Assembly (NCBI GenBank): GCA_016875735.1
Contig: VGOW01000001.1
Location: 124,001 to 188,000, forward strand
Source of the DNA: Chloroflexota bacterium
GTDB taxonomy: Bacteria > Chloroflexota > Anaerolineae > Anaerolineales > VGOW01
DNA length: 64,000 bases
Reading direction: 5' to 3'
Part shown: in pieces, positions 45,762 to 54,084 of the stretch
Numbering within the stretch: the stretch's first letter is position 1
Layout of the letters: the number at the start of each line of letters is the position of its first letter
Program-made: the position numbers and the translations under genes
Notes under the pieces: model-generated
Databases searched by the model: none
Told to the model about the DNA's origin: nothing
Seen by the model: the letters and a program-made list of their open reading frames with translations, nothing else

Positions 45762-47254
45762 ACTTGACCCGATACACCACAATCGGCCCATACGTGCCAT
45801 CAAGCGTCGGCAGCTGCGTTATCGGCTCCAGAGTCCGCGCCCCGAAGAACGGGCTAAAACTTCCAATGGCATAGGCTTCATGATCGATGATCAGAGTCCC
45901 GCCGCGCTCCACAAAATAATCGAGCAATCGTTTTTCTTGCCGCGCTTCGATTGCATCCCAATCCACCAGCCCGTCGAGGCTCAACACTCGCCGCCCGCTG
46001 TAATAGGCATAGATGCCGGCGTTGAACGCGCCCACCGTTTCATCGCCGCTCACGTTTTGCGCCAGCCACTCCGCGCCCGCGCGCATGTCGCTCTGCCATT
46101 TGTATTCCGGCTGGCCGATCATTTTGATCGACTGTCCGATCACGATCAACCCCAACGCAACCGCAACCCACACACCGAACCGCTTTCCAATGGGTGCCGC
46201 CAACCCGGCGGCGAACGTTGGCCCGGCCACGAGCGCCGCGCCCCACGCCAGCGGCGCAAAATACCATCCACGCGGATACCAGCGCACGAACGTATGCACG
46301 AACACGATCAGCAGCGCTCTGGCCAATGGCAGCCACAAGCGAGCCGCTCGCGCGCTCGTCAATCGGACTCGCCCAACGCGCACAAACAGCGCTCCGACAA
46401 TGAGGGCAATCAATGCCACACCCGGATAAATGATCAAATAACGAAAACTGTAATTGATGATTGGGAACAGCACACTGCCCCACACGTCGCCGCCCGATTG
46501 AATGCGATACGCCACCAGAGACGGGATCGCCGCCGCCGATGACTGCACCACCGTGCCCACTCGTTGCCAGCTCCACACGAACCATGGAGCGACGACTGCA
46601 ACGGCGGCGACCATTGCGATGGCAAATGCAGTCCATCTCTTTTTTAGAATGAGCCACAGCGATAACACGCCGATGATCAGCCCAACATCGCTTCGCGCCA
46701 ACACCGCGAGTCCCGCCAAGGCGCCGAACAGCGCCGCGCGGCCGTTCGATTCAGGCGACGCCGTCAGCCGCGCCCAACCGGCCACGCACGCGGACAGCAT
46801 CATCATCGTCAACCCTGTTTCCAATCCATTGACCGATGCGCGGGTTGAAAAGATACAAGGCCATCACAGCCAACGACGCCCTGCGGGCCAATGATCGATC
46901 CTCCCAACCACCGAACCACCCAACCACCGAACCACCCAACCATCCAGCAACCACATCGCAGACCGCCCCCAATGTCAGAACGAGATGCGCCGCCAGATCG
47001 CCGTTTGGGGCGAATCGAAAGATCGGCGCGATGAGCAATGCCCACAGCGGATGGAATCCATTCGTCGGCTTCACCCCGTCGAACGTCGCGCCCAATCCGG
47101 CGGCAATGTTGCGGGCAATCACAAAGTAAATGAAGGCATCGTCGGGCAGTGTGTGGGGAATGAGAGTCGTAACGGGCAGCCACGCGATGATAAGCCGCAC
47201 GGCCAGACCTGCCGCTATGATCACTCCCCACTTGCGCCGCTCATCAATCATCAC
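45760..47254 (-). pseudogene. GT39-like membrane protein split by a frameshift near 46840
   Basis: N-terminal ORF (46751-47254) LPDDAFIYFVIARNIAAGLGATFDGVKPTNGFHPLWALLIAPIF..LFNPR continues in another frame as SVNGLETGLTMMMLSACVAGWARL. Confidence 0.75.
46904..46945. repeat. In-CDS 8-bp tandem repeat
   Basis: (aaccaccc/aaccaccg) x about 5; encodes WLGGSVVGWFGGW. Confidence 0.7.
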
Positions 47255-47264
47255 TCATCATTTT
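47240..47264. repeat. 7-bp STRR, intergenic
   Basis: catcaat catcact catcatt. Confidence 0.5.
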
Positions 47265-48716
47265 CACAATTACTACTGAAAGCGCATCCCGATACCGCAC
47301 TGCCCAGTCCGGTTTCGCCAACAGCGCGCGGGCAATCGGCGCTTTGGCTTCCACCAGCACAACGCCAATGTTGTATTTCTCCAAAGTCTTTTCCCAATCC
47401 GGCCCGGCTGTGTAGGCGTTGAGATACTCGTTGAGAAAATCGTCGTCGTAGAGATCCGTGCGGCCATCCACGAACACGGGCACATCGGGATACAACGCCC
47501 ATACGAGGTAGCCGCCGAAGTTGTATGAATTGAACATCGCGCCCGGCGGCGGATGCGTTTTGAGATATTCCGCCGCGCCCATCGGTGCAGTGAGTGCGAT
47601 GGCCGACTTGGTCGTGTCGGGGTTCAGCGGCATGGCGATTTTCACCGCCGAGGCGGCGGCCACGAGAATCAAAAGCGCCCAATTCAGAGTCTGCATCACG
47701 GACGTTGGCGATGCGCTGTCGCGCAACTTCATCTGCGGCCAGCGTTCTCCCAACTCGGCAATGACCGAGTCAGCATGGCGCATGAGGACGGGCGCACACA
47801 CGACGGCGAAGGCGGCGATATTGCGTCCGGCGAGCAGAGCCAATACGCTGAACACGGCGAAGAGCAAAAAGTCGGTAGTATCGAGTCGCCGCCGACCGAG
47901 ACCTGCCGCGCCGAAAGTGATCAGCCACATGACGATGAACGCCTGCGCTTCGCGGGCGTGAAAATTTGGCGACTGCCACTCTTGAATATAGTTTTGCAAT
48001 GCGCCGATGGAGACGGTGCGGAACGGATACCACAACATTTGTATTCCGTATGGGTTGACGGCCACCGCCGCCGCGCACGCCAACCCCATCCCGCCAACCC
48101 ACAGCATTCCCCGCGACGCATCGCCGGATCGAAAGCCGCCAACGGCAAACGCAAAGGCGTAACCGACAAAAGTGATAGCGAGCAGAACAAACCCAATGGC
48201 AAATCCGCCATGCAAGTTCACCCACACGATCATGAGCGGCGGCAAAATCCACAGCCGGTTGATTCCGCGATAGCGATAGAGGATGAGAATGTAGTTGAAC
48301 ACTGCCGTGAGCAACAACGAAACGATATGCGGGCGGGCCGCCCAATACACTCCCGACACGGCGGCGGCCAACACAACAACAAAAGCGCGCAGATACGATC
48401 CGCCCTCGCCGGAAAGATACACAAACAAAAACGCCAGCCAAACGATGATCGCCGTCGCCGCGTTAAGCCCGCCCCAACCGAAGGCGCGATAGAGGACGGC
48501 CATGGGAATCTCGCTGAGCCACGAGTGATTAGCCCACGGCTGGTTGAGGCGCGTGTGCGAGAAGGCGTCGAAGTTGAGCAGGCGTCGGTTGTCGAGCATC
48601 CACGTTCCGGCGCGCAAATGCCAAAAGGTGTCCGAGTCCACCGCCACGCGTGTTGCCATAGCAAAGAGGCCGACGAAGAGAATGGCGGTGGCGAGGCGGC
48701 GAGGGGTGAGAGTCAT
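47244..48716 (-). CDS. Polytopic membrane protein, GT-C-like
   Basis: VDSDTFWHLRAGTWMLDNRRLLNFDAFSHTRLNQPWANHSWLSEIPMAVLYRAFGWGGL. Confidence 0.75.
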   Translation of the reverse strand: MTLTPRRLATAILFVGLFAMATRVAVDSDTFWHLRAGTWMLDNRRLLNFDAFSHTRLNQPWANHSWLSEIPMAVLYRAFGWGGLNAATAIIVWLAFLFVYLSGEGGSYLRAFVVVLAAAVSGVYWAARPHIVSLLLTAVFNYILILYRYRGINRLWILPPLMIVWVNLHGGFAIGFVLLAITFVGYAFAFAVGGFRSGDASRGMLWVGGMGLACAAAVAVNPYGIQMLWYPFRTVSIGALQNYIQEWQSPNFHAREAQAFIVMWLITFGAAGLGRRRLDTTDFLLFAVFSVLALLAGRNIAAFAVVCAPVLMRHADSVIAELGERWPQMKLRDSASPTSVMQTLNWALLILVAAASAVKIAMPLNPDTTKSAIALTAPMGAAEYLKTHPPPGAMFNSYNFGGYLVWALYPDVPVFVDGRTDLYDDDFLNEYLNAYTAGPDWEKTLEKYNIGVVLVEAKAPIARALLAKPDWAVRYRDALSVVIVKMMSDD

Positions 48717-50363
48717 TTCGGCAAGTTGAGTTCGGCGGGGGTCACTTTACGCGAGAGATTATAAAAGATGCGAAAGTCGCCGATGGCTTTTTCCTCGAAG
48801 GCCACCCCAAGCGCGGCGAACTGTGCACGCAACTGTTCATCGAGGGTGGGATGTTTGGTGGTGATGTACGCCACACGATCACTGGCGGCCACTGCCTCTC
48901 GGTATGGCGCGTAGCGGTCATAGCGAGTGGTGTATTTGAAGTCGAGATGATAGGGCAACGCTGCGGAGTATATCAACTTTTCGCCTGAAAGGAATGCCAT
49001 GGGGAACGTGACCCAATAGTTGCTGTAGCCGCGCGTTTCGCCGCGCGCGATGAGGAAGTCGATCACGGCCGGCATGTCGCGCATGTCCACTTGCGCCACG
49101 GCGTCGAATTGAGTGGTGATGCCCGGCGGCGCGGTGAGCGCCGATTCGATGTTGCCCCACAGGTTGAAGGCCAGCACACCGCAAAGCGCGGCAATGGCGG
49201 CGCGCGGGTAATTGCGCCGGATTCGATTCAAAAGGTCTGCGGTGAACAGGGCCAGCGGCGGCGCCAACGGGAGAAAATATCGCCCTGAGGGATCGTTGCC
49301 AAACGGGGTGGCGACGAAGGCCACGATGAGCGTGAGGCACAGTCCGGTCAACATGATTCTCGGCCACTCACGCAAGCCCGTTTTGATCATTCAAATGACT
49401 GCGCCGATGAAGAGGGACAGGGCGAGGGGCGCGAGCGGCAATGCCAGCCAACGCACGGCCCACGGCGGGCGCGCGCCGACGACGGCGGACAGGCCGAGCA
49501 CGATGAGGCCGAAGAGGCGAAAGGCGATGGCGGCGAGCGGGCTTTGCTGTGAGGCTCCGGCGATGGCCGCGCCGCCGAGTTCGCTCACGGTGGCCGCGCC
49601 GAAGAGGGTGGCCTGCCACCACGGAAAACTGCCGATGACAAAACCAGACAGGGCCAAAATATGATTCACCACAGAGAACACGGAGCGCACAGGGTTTTGA
49701 CAAGCAGATTCCTCTCTGTGTTCTCTGTGAACTCTGTGGTGAAAAACAAGGGCAATGCTTACCGGCAAAAGATACACGCCGATCAGTCCGAATGTCCAAA
49801 ACCCGAAGCCGGCCAACACGCCGAAGAGAAGCCATTCGAGGTGACGCCGACTCTTCTCGCGCAACCTCATCGCCCACAAGAGCAAAATGTTGCCGATGAG
49901 CAGTGTTTCGCCGTAGCCGCCGAGCGTCGCGGTGGTGTATAGAGTCACGAGCACGGTCGGGTATAGCCATGAGCAGAGCCGCCGCGTTCGCCGCCCAACG
50001 ATCACGAAAAACTTTGAGCGCCAGCAAATACGTTGTGGCCACCGTGCCGAGATAGAGAATGAATTGGGTGATGCGAACGGCCAGCACGCTCTGCCCCAAA
50101 AGAACGAACGCGCCCGCGATGAGCCACGCATCGGCGCTGCCGAGATAGGCCTGCCCGTAAAAGAAGGCCGGGCGCTCACCCTGCAAAATGTGCCGGGCCA
50201 TCAGCGCCACCACCGCCTCGTCGGCGTTGAAGGGAAAGGCATCGAGCGCCAGCAACGCCGCTTTGAGCGCAACCGCCGCGAGCAACGCGCACACAATCCC
50301 TGCGTTGTCACGCGGAAATGATGACCGTATAATCATTTGTGTTGATGCAAAATCTTGCATCAT
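48713..50363 (-). pseudogene. GT39-like membrane glycosyltransferase with one frameshift (about 49958) and one in-frame TGA (49391-49393)
   Basis: DAFPFNADEAVVALMARHILQGERPAFFYGQAYLGSADAWLIAGAF... frame change ...TVLVTLYTTATLGGYGETLLIGNILLLWAM...FIGAVI*MIKTGLREWPRIMLTGL in the same frame across the stop. Confidence 0.75.
49665..49743. repeat. Palindromic 79-bp element inside the GT-C gene
   Basis: ttcaccacagagaacacggag...ctctgtgttctctgtgaactctgtggtgaa; encodes FHHRVHREHREESACQNPVRSVFSVVNH. Confidence 0.8.
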
Positions 50364-50385
50364 CAGCTACCCAATCCCTGACCCA

Positions 50386-51945
50386 ATGCCCCCTCAACGC
50401 CTCAACCCATCCGGCCATTCGCCACTTGCTATCCGCTACGCAAAGCGGCTGTTCGCTATTCGCTACTCGCCCATTCTCCTCTTCGCCCTCGCCGTGTTCC
50501 TTCGCCTCCTGCCCGGCGAGCGAATAGTGGACGATGCCTATATTACCTTTCGTTATGCGCGCAACATTGTCAATGGAGTCGGCTTCGTGTACAACCCAGG
50601 CGAACATGTGATGGGCACCACCACCCCGCTCTACACCTTACTCATGGCCGCGCTCTCAATCCTTGGGCGAACCGGCAACTTCCCCGCCCTCTCGATCTGG
50701 GTGAACGCAATCGCCGATGGATTCACTTGCGCCCTTCTCGCCCCACTGGGCCAAACGATCAGTGGCCGCCGCCGGGTGGGAATCGCCGACGGGGTGCTGT
50801 ATGCCATCGCGCCGTTCGGCGTCACCTTTGCCATCGGCGGAATGGAAACATCGGTCTTCGTATTGCTCATCACTCTCACTGCGTTGCTCTATCTGCGCGA
50901 TCACCCGGCGTGGGGTTTCACCTCGGCCCTCGCTCTCCTCACCCGCCCCGACGCCATCATCTTCATCGGCCCCATCGGCCTCGACTTCGCCGTGCGCATC
51001 TTCCGCAAACAATCCTCGCTCCGCTTTCACCATTTCGCATCCGTCATTCCCCTGCTCCTGTGGACGCTCTTCGCCGCCCTTTACTTCGGCTCGCCCATCC
51101 CGCACTCCATCGCCGCCAAAACCGCCGCCTATCGCCTCCAGCCCGCCGAAGGTTTCGTTCGCCTGCTTCAACATTACGCCACGCCGTTCTTCGAGAATCT
51201 CACCTTTCCGAACACGCCGATCCTCTTTGCATTCCTCATCGCCTATCTTTCGTTGTCGATCATCGGCATCATCAACGCCCTTCGCCGCGACTCGCGCTCT
51301 CTCCCCATCACTCTCTACCCCTTTCTCTATTTTGCCGTCTTCGCCGTCGCCAACCCGCTCATCTTTCGCTGGTATCTCACGCCACCACTGCCCTTCTACT
51401 TCATCGTCATCCTCACCGGCCTCTCCGCCATACTTCAACTTCAAATCTCAAATCTCAAATCTCAAATTGCATTCATCATCCTTTGGACATTTTTCATTGC
51501 AATGAGTCTGCGAGCATGGACTCTCACACCCGATCACGGCCCGAACCGGCCCGCCCCGCAAATGGCCTGGTTCCAACTCGAGCAACTCTACACGCAGATC
51601 GGCAAAGACCTCGCCCCTGAAGTGACGCCGACAACCGTCATCGCCGCTGGCGACATTGGCGCACTCGGTTACTTCTCCGGCGCGCGTATCCTCGACACGC
51701 TCGGCCTCGTCTCCCCCGAATCGACGGCCTACTATCCCCTCCCGCCCGATCAACTCGTCATCACCTACGCCATCTCCGCCGATCTCATCGCCGAGGCGCG
51801 GCCCGATCACGTCGTCTTCCTCGAAGTGTATGGCCGCCGCACCCTCCTCGCCGACTCGCGGTTTCTGGCCGACTACACCCTGCGGCAAAAGATTCCCACC
51901 GACATTTACGGAAGCGATGGGATGTTGGTCTATCAACACAAATGA
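50386..51945 (+). CDS. GT-C membrane glycosyltransferase
   Basis: RIVDDAYITFRYARNIVNGVGFVYNPGEHVMGTTTPLYTLLMAAL; C-terminal GDIGALGYFSGARILDTLGLVSPES. Confidence 0.82.
   Translation: MPPQRLNPSGHSPLAIRYAKRLFAIRYSPILLFALAVFLRLLPGERIVDDAYITFRYARNIVNGVGFVYNPGEHVMGTTTPLYTLLMAALSILGRTGNFPALSIWVNAIADGFTCALLAPLGQTISGRRRVGIADGVLYAIAPFGVTFAIGGMETSVFVLLITLTALLYLRDHPAWGFTSALALLTRPDAIIFIGPIGLDFAVRIFRKQSSLRFHHFASVIPLLLWTLFAALYFGSPIPHSIAAKTAAYRLQPAEGFVRLLQHYATPFFENLTFPNTPILFAFLIAYLSLSIIGIINALRRDSRSLPITLYPFLYFAVFAVANPLIFRWYLTPPLPFYFIVILTGLSAILQLQISNLKSQIAFIILWTFFIAMSLRAWTLTPDHGPNRPAPQMAWFQLEQLYTQIGKDLAPEVTPTTVIAAGDIGALGYFSGARILDTLGLVSPESTAYYPLPPDQLVITYAISADLIAEARPDHVVFLEVYGRRTLLADSRFLADYTLRQKIPTDIYGSDGMLVYQHK
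50413..50477. repeat. In-CDS 7-bp STRR forming the protein N-terminus
   Basis: gccattc gccactt gctatcc gctacgc .. gctgttc gctattc gctactc; encodes HSPLAIRYAKRLFAIRYSP. Confidence 0.7.
51440..51469. repeat. In-CDS 7-bp STRR
   Basis: caaatct caaatct caaatct caaattg; encodes LQISNLKSQIA. Confidence 0.8.
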
Positions 51946-51976
51946 GAATCGCCATCGCCCCAATTCCCATTCACTG

Positions 51977-52004
51977 TTTACCAATTACCGATCACTGATC
52001 ACCC
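51977..52004. repeat. 7-bp STRR, convergent intergenic
   Basis: ttaccaa ttaccga tcactga tcacccc. Confidence 0.6.
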
Positions 52005-52918
52005 CTCGCCGCCTTCCTCCCATACGCCGTAAACAAATCCAACGTATTCACCGGCGCCATCCACTCGCCCATCTTCAACGCGGCAATCGCCCGCTCCAGT
52101 GGGCGGCCCACCCACGAGCCGAACGCCGCGCTCACCCGCCCGGCCAAATACCCCAAACGCAAATAACGCCCCTCGGTGTGATCGCCCACATATTGAAATC
52201 CGACTCGCTCCAGCATGGCCCGCAGAGTGGCCCGCGAGAAAAAGGCAATGTGCATCTCCATCAAAAACGGCCAACGCGCGCCCATCAACTTCGCCGTCAG
52301 GCTGCCCATGTCAATCGTATGAATGACAACAACGCCGCCCGGTTTGAGCAAGCGAAAAACATGATCGAGCTCGGCGCGGGGATCATCGAAATGCTCGATG
52401 ACATCCCACAACGTGATCACGTCAAACGACTCGGATGGGAAGCCAACACTGCTCAACGTCCCGCGCCGCACCGGCAGTCCCGCGCGCACCGCCTCCCCTA
52501 CCGCCCACCCCGACGGCTCGATCCCTTCGGCGTCCCACCCCGCCGCCCGCGCCACTTCCACAAACACGCCAATGTACGCGCCCACATCCAGCAGCTTGCG
52601 CCCGTTGGGTTCGCCCGCAACTCGATGCAACGGCTTGAGGTGTTTGCGAAACGTCCGCTCACGGCCCGCGCGCTCGCGCAAATAGAGCGGGTCTTCCACT
52701 GACTCGTAAGCCTGCATCACTTCCGCCGGATCACCGCGCGGGTTGGCATACACGTAACCGCACCGCAGGCATTGCACCACTCGGTAATGCTGGCCGTAAT
52801 CGGGCGAGGTGCAGAGGAACGCACTGCCGCCCTTCCCCCGTCCATTGGGCGATAACGTCGAAGGATACAGTTCGCGGCACTCATCCGCGCCGCACAGGTT
52901 GCAGGGAATAAATCGCAC
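51992..52918 (-). CDS. Class I SAM-dependent methyltransferase
   Basis: FIPCNLCGADECRELYPS..RCLRCGYVYANPRGD..LLDVGAYIGVFVEVARAAGWDAEGIEPSGWAV..FDVITLWDVIEHFDDPRAELDHVFRLLKPGGVVVI. Confidence 0.9.
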   Translation of the reverse strand: MRFIPCNLCGADECRELYPSTLSPNGRGKGGSAFLCTSPDYGQHYRVVQCLRCGYVYANPRGDPAEVMQAYESVEDPLYLRERAGRERTFRKHLKPLHRVAGEPNGRKLLDVGAYIGVFVEVARAAGWDAEGIEPSGWAVGEAVRAGLPVRRGTLSSVGFPSESFDVITLWDVIEHFDDPRAELDHVFRLLKPGGVVVIHTIDMGSLTAKLMGARWPFLMEMHIAFFSRATLRAMLERVGFQYVGDHTEGRYLRLGYLAGRVSAAFGSWVGRPLERAIAALKMGEWMAPVNTLDLFTAYGRKAARGDQ

Positions 52919-52921
52919 GAT

Positions 52922-53002
52922 GGTGATCAGTGATCGGTGATCAGTAATTGGTAATTGGCGAGCTGGCAACTGACTACTGATTACTGATTACTGACTACTG
53001 AC
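52922..53002. repeat. 7-bp STRR, longest in window
   Basis: gtgatca gtgatcg gtgatca gtaattg gtaattg gcgagct ggcaact gactact gattact gattact gactact gacagat. Confidence 0.85.
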
Positions 53003-54084
53003 AGATACACTTCCTCAAACTTCGGCGCCGCCTTCTCCCAATCGAACTCCGACGCTTTCGCTTTTGCCGAGGCGCTCAATTGCGCTTTACGCTCCGGCGG
53101 CAGGCTGATCACTTCCAGCAATGCCTTCGCCGCCGTTGGGGCATTCGCATAATCGGCGATGAAACCGTTTCGTCCATCATCAATCACATCGCGGAAGGCC
53201 TCGATGTCGTTGACCACAGGCACAGCCCCAGCGGCCGTCGCTTCGAGCATCGCCAACCCGAAGCCCTCGTAAGTTGCCGCGCTCAAAAACACTTCTGCCG
53301 CCGCCAACTCTCCTTTCAATGCTTCATCGCCAAGTTCCCCTTTCCATTCCACTGCGCCGCCAATACCCGATTCTTCTGCCTGCCGTTGGAGTTGGCCGCG
53401 CAGAGGCCCCTCGCCCACCACGACCAGCGAAAGGTCGGGACGAGCCTCGCGGGCGCGGGCGAAAACTTTCAATAGCCCACTCACGTTTTTGTTCGGCGCG
53501 AGTCGGCCCACCGTGATCAAACGTCCGGGCACGGGCTGGCGGCGCTCCATCGAAAACGAGGCGCAGTCAATCGCATTGTCAATCCGAACCGCCCATCGAG
53601 CGCGCGGCGCAAATCGTCGCTCGTCGCTGGCGCTGTTCGGGATCACTGCCGAAGCCGCCCACAGAGACCGGCGCGTGACGAGCGTAAAGTATAACCGCTT
53701 GAGCGCGGAATGATCGGGGGTGTGAAAAAAACCGCCGTGCGTGGAGACGACGAACGGGCGGCGGTGAATCGATCTCGTCGCGGCAACGAAATCGAGAAAG
53801 AAGTCTGTGTTGTGAACGTGCAGCACATCGAATCGACTCAGCAACGGGAGAATGCCCGGCGCAAAAAAAAACAGCGGGCCGCCAATAAACGGAACTCGAT
53901 GAACGGGGATGCCGCCCACCACCTCCTCGCCGGCCAATGCGCCGGGCCGCCGCCACAATCGGTTGAGCGTCGCCACTTCCACCGTGTGCCCGCGCGCGGC
54001 GAGTCGTGTGGCGAGATCGGAAACGAATCGCTCCACCCCGCCCACCGAGGGATGATATTGGCGGCAGAGGTGGAGGATGTTCAC
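52981..54084 (-). CDS. Family 4 glycosyltransferase
   Basis: MNILHLCRQYHPSVGGVERFVSDLATRLAARGHTVEVATLNR..EVFLSAATYEGFGLAMLEATAAGAVPVVNDIEAFRDVIDDGRNGFIADY. Confidence 0.92.
   Translation of the reverse strand: MNILHLCRQYHPSVGGVERFVSDLATRLAARGHTVEVATLNRLWRRPGALAGEEVVGGIPVHRVPFIGGPLFFFAPGILPLLSRFDVLHVHNTDFFLDFVAATRSIHRRPFVVSTHGGFFHTPDHSALKRLYFTLVTRRSLWAASAVIPNSASDERRFAPRARWAVRIDNAIDCASFSMERRQPVPGRLITVGRLAPNKNVSGLLKVFARAREARPDLSLVVVGEGPLRGQLQRQAEESGIGGAVEWKGELGDEALKGELAAAEVFLSAATYEGFGLAMLEATAAGAVPVVNDIEAFRDVIDDGRNGFIADYANAPTAAKALLEVISLPPERKAQLSASAKAKASEFDWEKAAPKFEEVYLSVVSNQ

Noticed and set aside
47553-48764. 403-aa + strand ORF opposite the 47244-48716 GT-C gene
   Set aside because: Low-complexity His/Glu/Arg-rich shadow of a multi-TM frame.
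48713-50179. TGA recoding (Trp or selenocysteine) at 49391
   Set aside because: Many ORFs in the window end normally at TGA, no SECIS-like evidence was seen, and the gene also has a frameshift, so decay or error is simpler.
52922-53002. Possible CRISPR array
   Set aside because: Units are 7 bp with no spacer structure; no cas genes in the window.
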